From NCBI GenBank assembly GCA_016708125.1, contig JADJGF010000001.1, forward strand, positions 4,300,001-4,364,000: a stretch of 64,000 nucleotides of DNA, written 5' to 3'. The translations under genes were made by a program, and so were the position numbers. The notes under the pieces are model-generated. The model was not told the origin of the DNA, made no database searches, and saw nothing but the letters and a program-made list of their open reading frames with translations. This document shows, in pieces, positions 62,821 to 64,000 of this stretch. Each line of letters begins with the position of its first letter. The stretch's first letter is position 1. Source of the stretch: Ignavibacteriota bacterium. GTDB taxonomy: Bacteria > Bacteroidota > Ignavibacteria > Ignavibacteriales > Melioribacteraceae.

Positions 62821-63531
62821 ATGAAAAGAAATCAATTTTTAATGTCGCTTGGAATTTTACCATTTGTAACATTTAGTTCAAAGATTAATTTATTATCGAA
62901 TAAAAACAAAAGGAGTAATAATATGAGTAAGTTTGAATTGCCAGCTTTACCATATGATTTTAATGCACTTGAACCATACATTGACGCAAAAACAATGGAA
63001 ATTCATCACGGAAAACATCATGCTGCATATGTAAATAATTTAAATACTGCAATTGCCGGAACCGAGATGGAAGGAAAAACTTTAGAAGAATTATTAGCTA
63101 ATATTTCAAAATTTCCGGCAGCGGTTAGAAATAATGGCGGCGGACATTTTAATCATTCACTTTTCTGGACAATTATGGGAAAAGGAAAAGGTGGAGTTCC
63201 AACCGGTAAATTAGCTGAAGAAATTAATTCAACATTCGGATCATTTGAAAGTTTTAAAGAAACATTTTCTAAAGCTGGTGCAACAAGATTTGGATCGGGC
63301 TGGGCTTGGTTAGTTGTTTCCGGAAGAAAATTAGTTGTTTCATCCACACCAAATCAAGATAATCCTTTAATGGATGTTGCTGAAGTACAAGGAACTCCAA
63401 TTTTAGGATTGGATGTTTGGGAACATGCTTATTATTTACATTACCAAAATAGAAGACCTGATTATATTACAGCTTTTTGGAATGTTATTGATTGGGATGC
63501 TGTTTCAAAACGTTTTAATGATGCAAAATAA
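62821..63531 (+). CDS. sodA: Superoxide dismutase (Fe/Mn family), possibly with signal peptide
   Basis: Full frame 236 aa; the SOD domain is the last ~200. Metal ligands (numbered from the internal Met) are His28 (IHHGKHH), His78 (FNHSLFW), Asp164 and His168 (LDVWEHAYY). [13 protein letters not shown] and NQDNPL favour Mn-type or cambialistic over Fe-type. Two starts are plausible. The ATG at 62821 directly after the IscA stop has GGAG 5 bases before it and adds a signal-like N-terminus ([20 protein letters not shown]). The ATG at 62923 has AAAGGAG 8 bases before it and gives a 202-aa cytoplasmic form. Family and function are certain; location is not. Confidence 0.94.
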   Translation: MKRNQFLMSLGILPFVTFSSKINLLSNKNKRSNNMSKFELPALPYDFNALEPYIDAKTMEIHHGKHHAAYVNNLNTAIAGTEMEGKTLEELLANISKFPAAVRNNGGGHFNHSLFWTIMGKGKGGVPTGKLAEEINSTFGSFESFKETFSKAGATRFGSGWAWLVVSGRKLVVSSTPNQDNPLMDVAEVQGTPILGLDVWEHAYYLHYQNRRPDYITAFWNVIDWDAVSKRFNDAK

Positions 63532-63547
63532 TTTGATGTAATTTAAC

Positions 63548-63580
63548 AAAAGGGTTTAAATATATTTTTAAACCCTTTTT
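63548..63580. terminator. Bidirectional terminator between sodA and atpC
   Basis: Perfect 13-bp stem (63548-63560 and 63567-63579, AAAAGGGTTTAAA / TTTAAACCCTTTT) with a 6-nt loop. T runs follow on the plus strand (TTTTT), and TTTTG follows on the minus strand. It serves the two convergent genes. Confidence 0.88.
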
Positions 63581-63595
63581 ATTATAAATCCAAGT

Positions 63596-64000
63596 TTATA
63601 AAGAAGAATATTTGTGTACTGTCTTTAATCTATTTATAGCTCTTTTCAAAGCAAGTTCGGCACGCATTTCATCAACATTCTCATTTCGCTTATTTTTCAA
63701 TCTATTTTCTGCGCGTATTTTTGCTTCTTCTGCTCTCTTTATATCGATAGAATCTGCTCGTTCAAAAGATTCAGCCAAAATAATAATTTTATTGTTTGAT
63801 AATTCTAAAGTTCCGCCGCTTGTTGAATATATTAATTTAGAATTTTCAGTTTCTTCAATTTTAATTTCTCCAATTTCTAAAGAACTTATTATTGGCGCAT
63901 GATTAAAAAGTATTTGAAAATTTCCGTTAGTTCCAGGAACAGTTACAGAAATTACTTTTCCTTCATATCCAATTTTACTTGGAGTAATTATTTCTAAGTC
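63596..64000 (-). CDS. atpC: F1F0 ATP synthase epsilon subunit (5' end cut by window edge)
   Basis: 134 codons to the window edge, and only the first few residues are missing. The beta-sandwich reads DLEIITPSKIGYEGKVISVTVPGTNGNFQILFNHAPIIS and has the GG of STSGGTLELSNNKIIILAES. The C-terminal two-helix part (FERADSIDIKRAEEAKIRAENRL...ALKRAINRLKTV) is complete. It is the central-stalk subunit that couples and inhibits F1. atpD probably lies just outside the window. Confidence 0.95.
   Translation of the reverse strand, partial: DLEIITPSKIGYEGKVISVTVPGTNGNFQILFNHAPIISSLEIGEIKIEETENSKLIYSTSGGTLELSNNKIIILAESFERADSIDIKRAEEAKIRAENRLKNKRNENVDEMRAELALKRAINRLKTVHKYSSL

Overview
This is an AT-rich window from a Gram-negative member of the FCB group, most likely Ignavibacteria/Ignavibacteriota. 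The assignment is an inference from several signs. Many secreted proteins end in a type IX secretion (T9SS, Por-type) sorting domain with the motif NYPNPFNPxT. TonB receptors carry N-terminal carboxypeptidase-regulatory domains. A DUF4249 lipoprotein and PorV-like proteins are present. Complex I lacks NuoEFG, as in Chlorobi. No plasmid, phage, IS or CRISPR signature was seen.

Region 1 (1-28.6 kb, all minus strand) is a polysaccharide-utilisation locus that looks aimed at beta-glucan. Reading in the direction of transcription: a sugar-binding-protein / histidine kinase / sigma-54 response regulator trio; a GH5 glucanase with CBM6; an SGNH esterase; a GH2 enzyme; a sodium:solute symporter; a large CBM9 surface protein with a strong ribosome binding site and its own terminator; a TonB receptor; a 1047-codon Asp-rich T9SS protein; a PorV-like barrel protein; a GH16 lichenase with a naturally circularly permuted catalytic domain (Fibrobacter type) plus malectin; a GH3 beta-glucosidase lipoprotein; a second symporter; a GH16 laminarinase lipoprotein; a terminator; and a lamin-tail-domain protein cut by the window edge. 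There is no SusD. Uptake of released sugars appears to be by sodium symport.

Region 2 (28.7-49.8 kb) is mostly housekeeping. It has tRNA-Gln; a minus-strand operon ybaB-recR-methyltransferase-two lipoproteins-ftsX; and a plus-strand run psd-pssA-purS-purQ-tatA-gatA, followed by a small zinc-ribbon gene and sucD. Then come ndk-Nudix-namZ-lipoprotein, and a TonB receptor/DUF4249/PEGA-propeller trio. A minus-strand NfeD protease, yajC-tgt and tRNA-Glu complete the region.

Region 3 (49.9-64 kb) holds a DUF2156 gene and then an 11-gene nuoABCDHIJKLMN operon. A four-helix-bundle (23S-rRNA-IVP family) gene bounded by 32-bp imperfect inverted repeats sits exactly between nuoC and nuoD. After it comes an Fe-S/oxidative-stress cluster (Rrf2 regulator, unknown 104-aa protein, IscA-type carrier, Fe/Mn superoxide dismutase), a bidirectional terminator and the 3' part of atpC.

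The most notable items are the circularly permuted lichenase, the permease-less SBP-kinase-regulator trio, the intervening-sequence-like insertion in the nuo operon with a related repeat beside tRNA-Glu, and the superoxide dismutase with two plausible starts.
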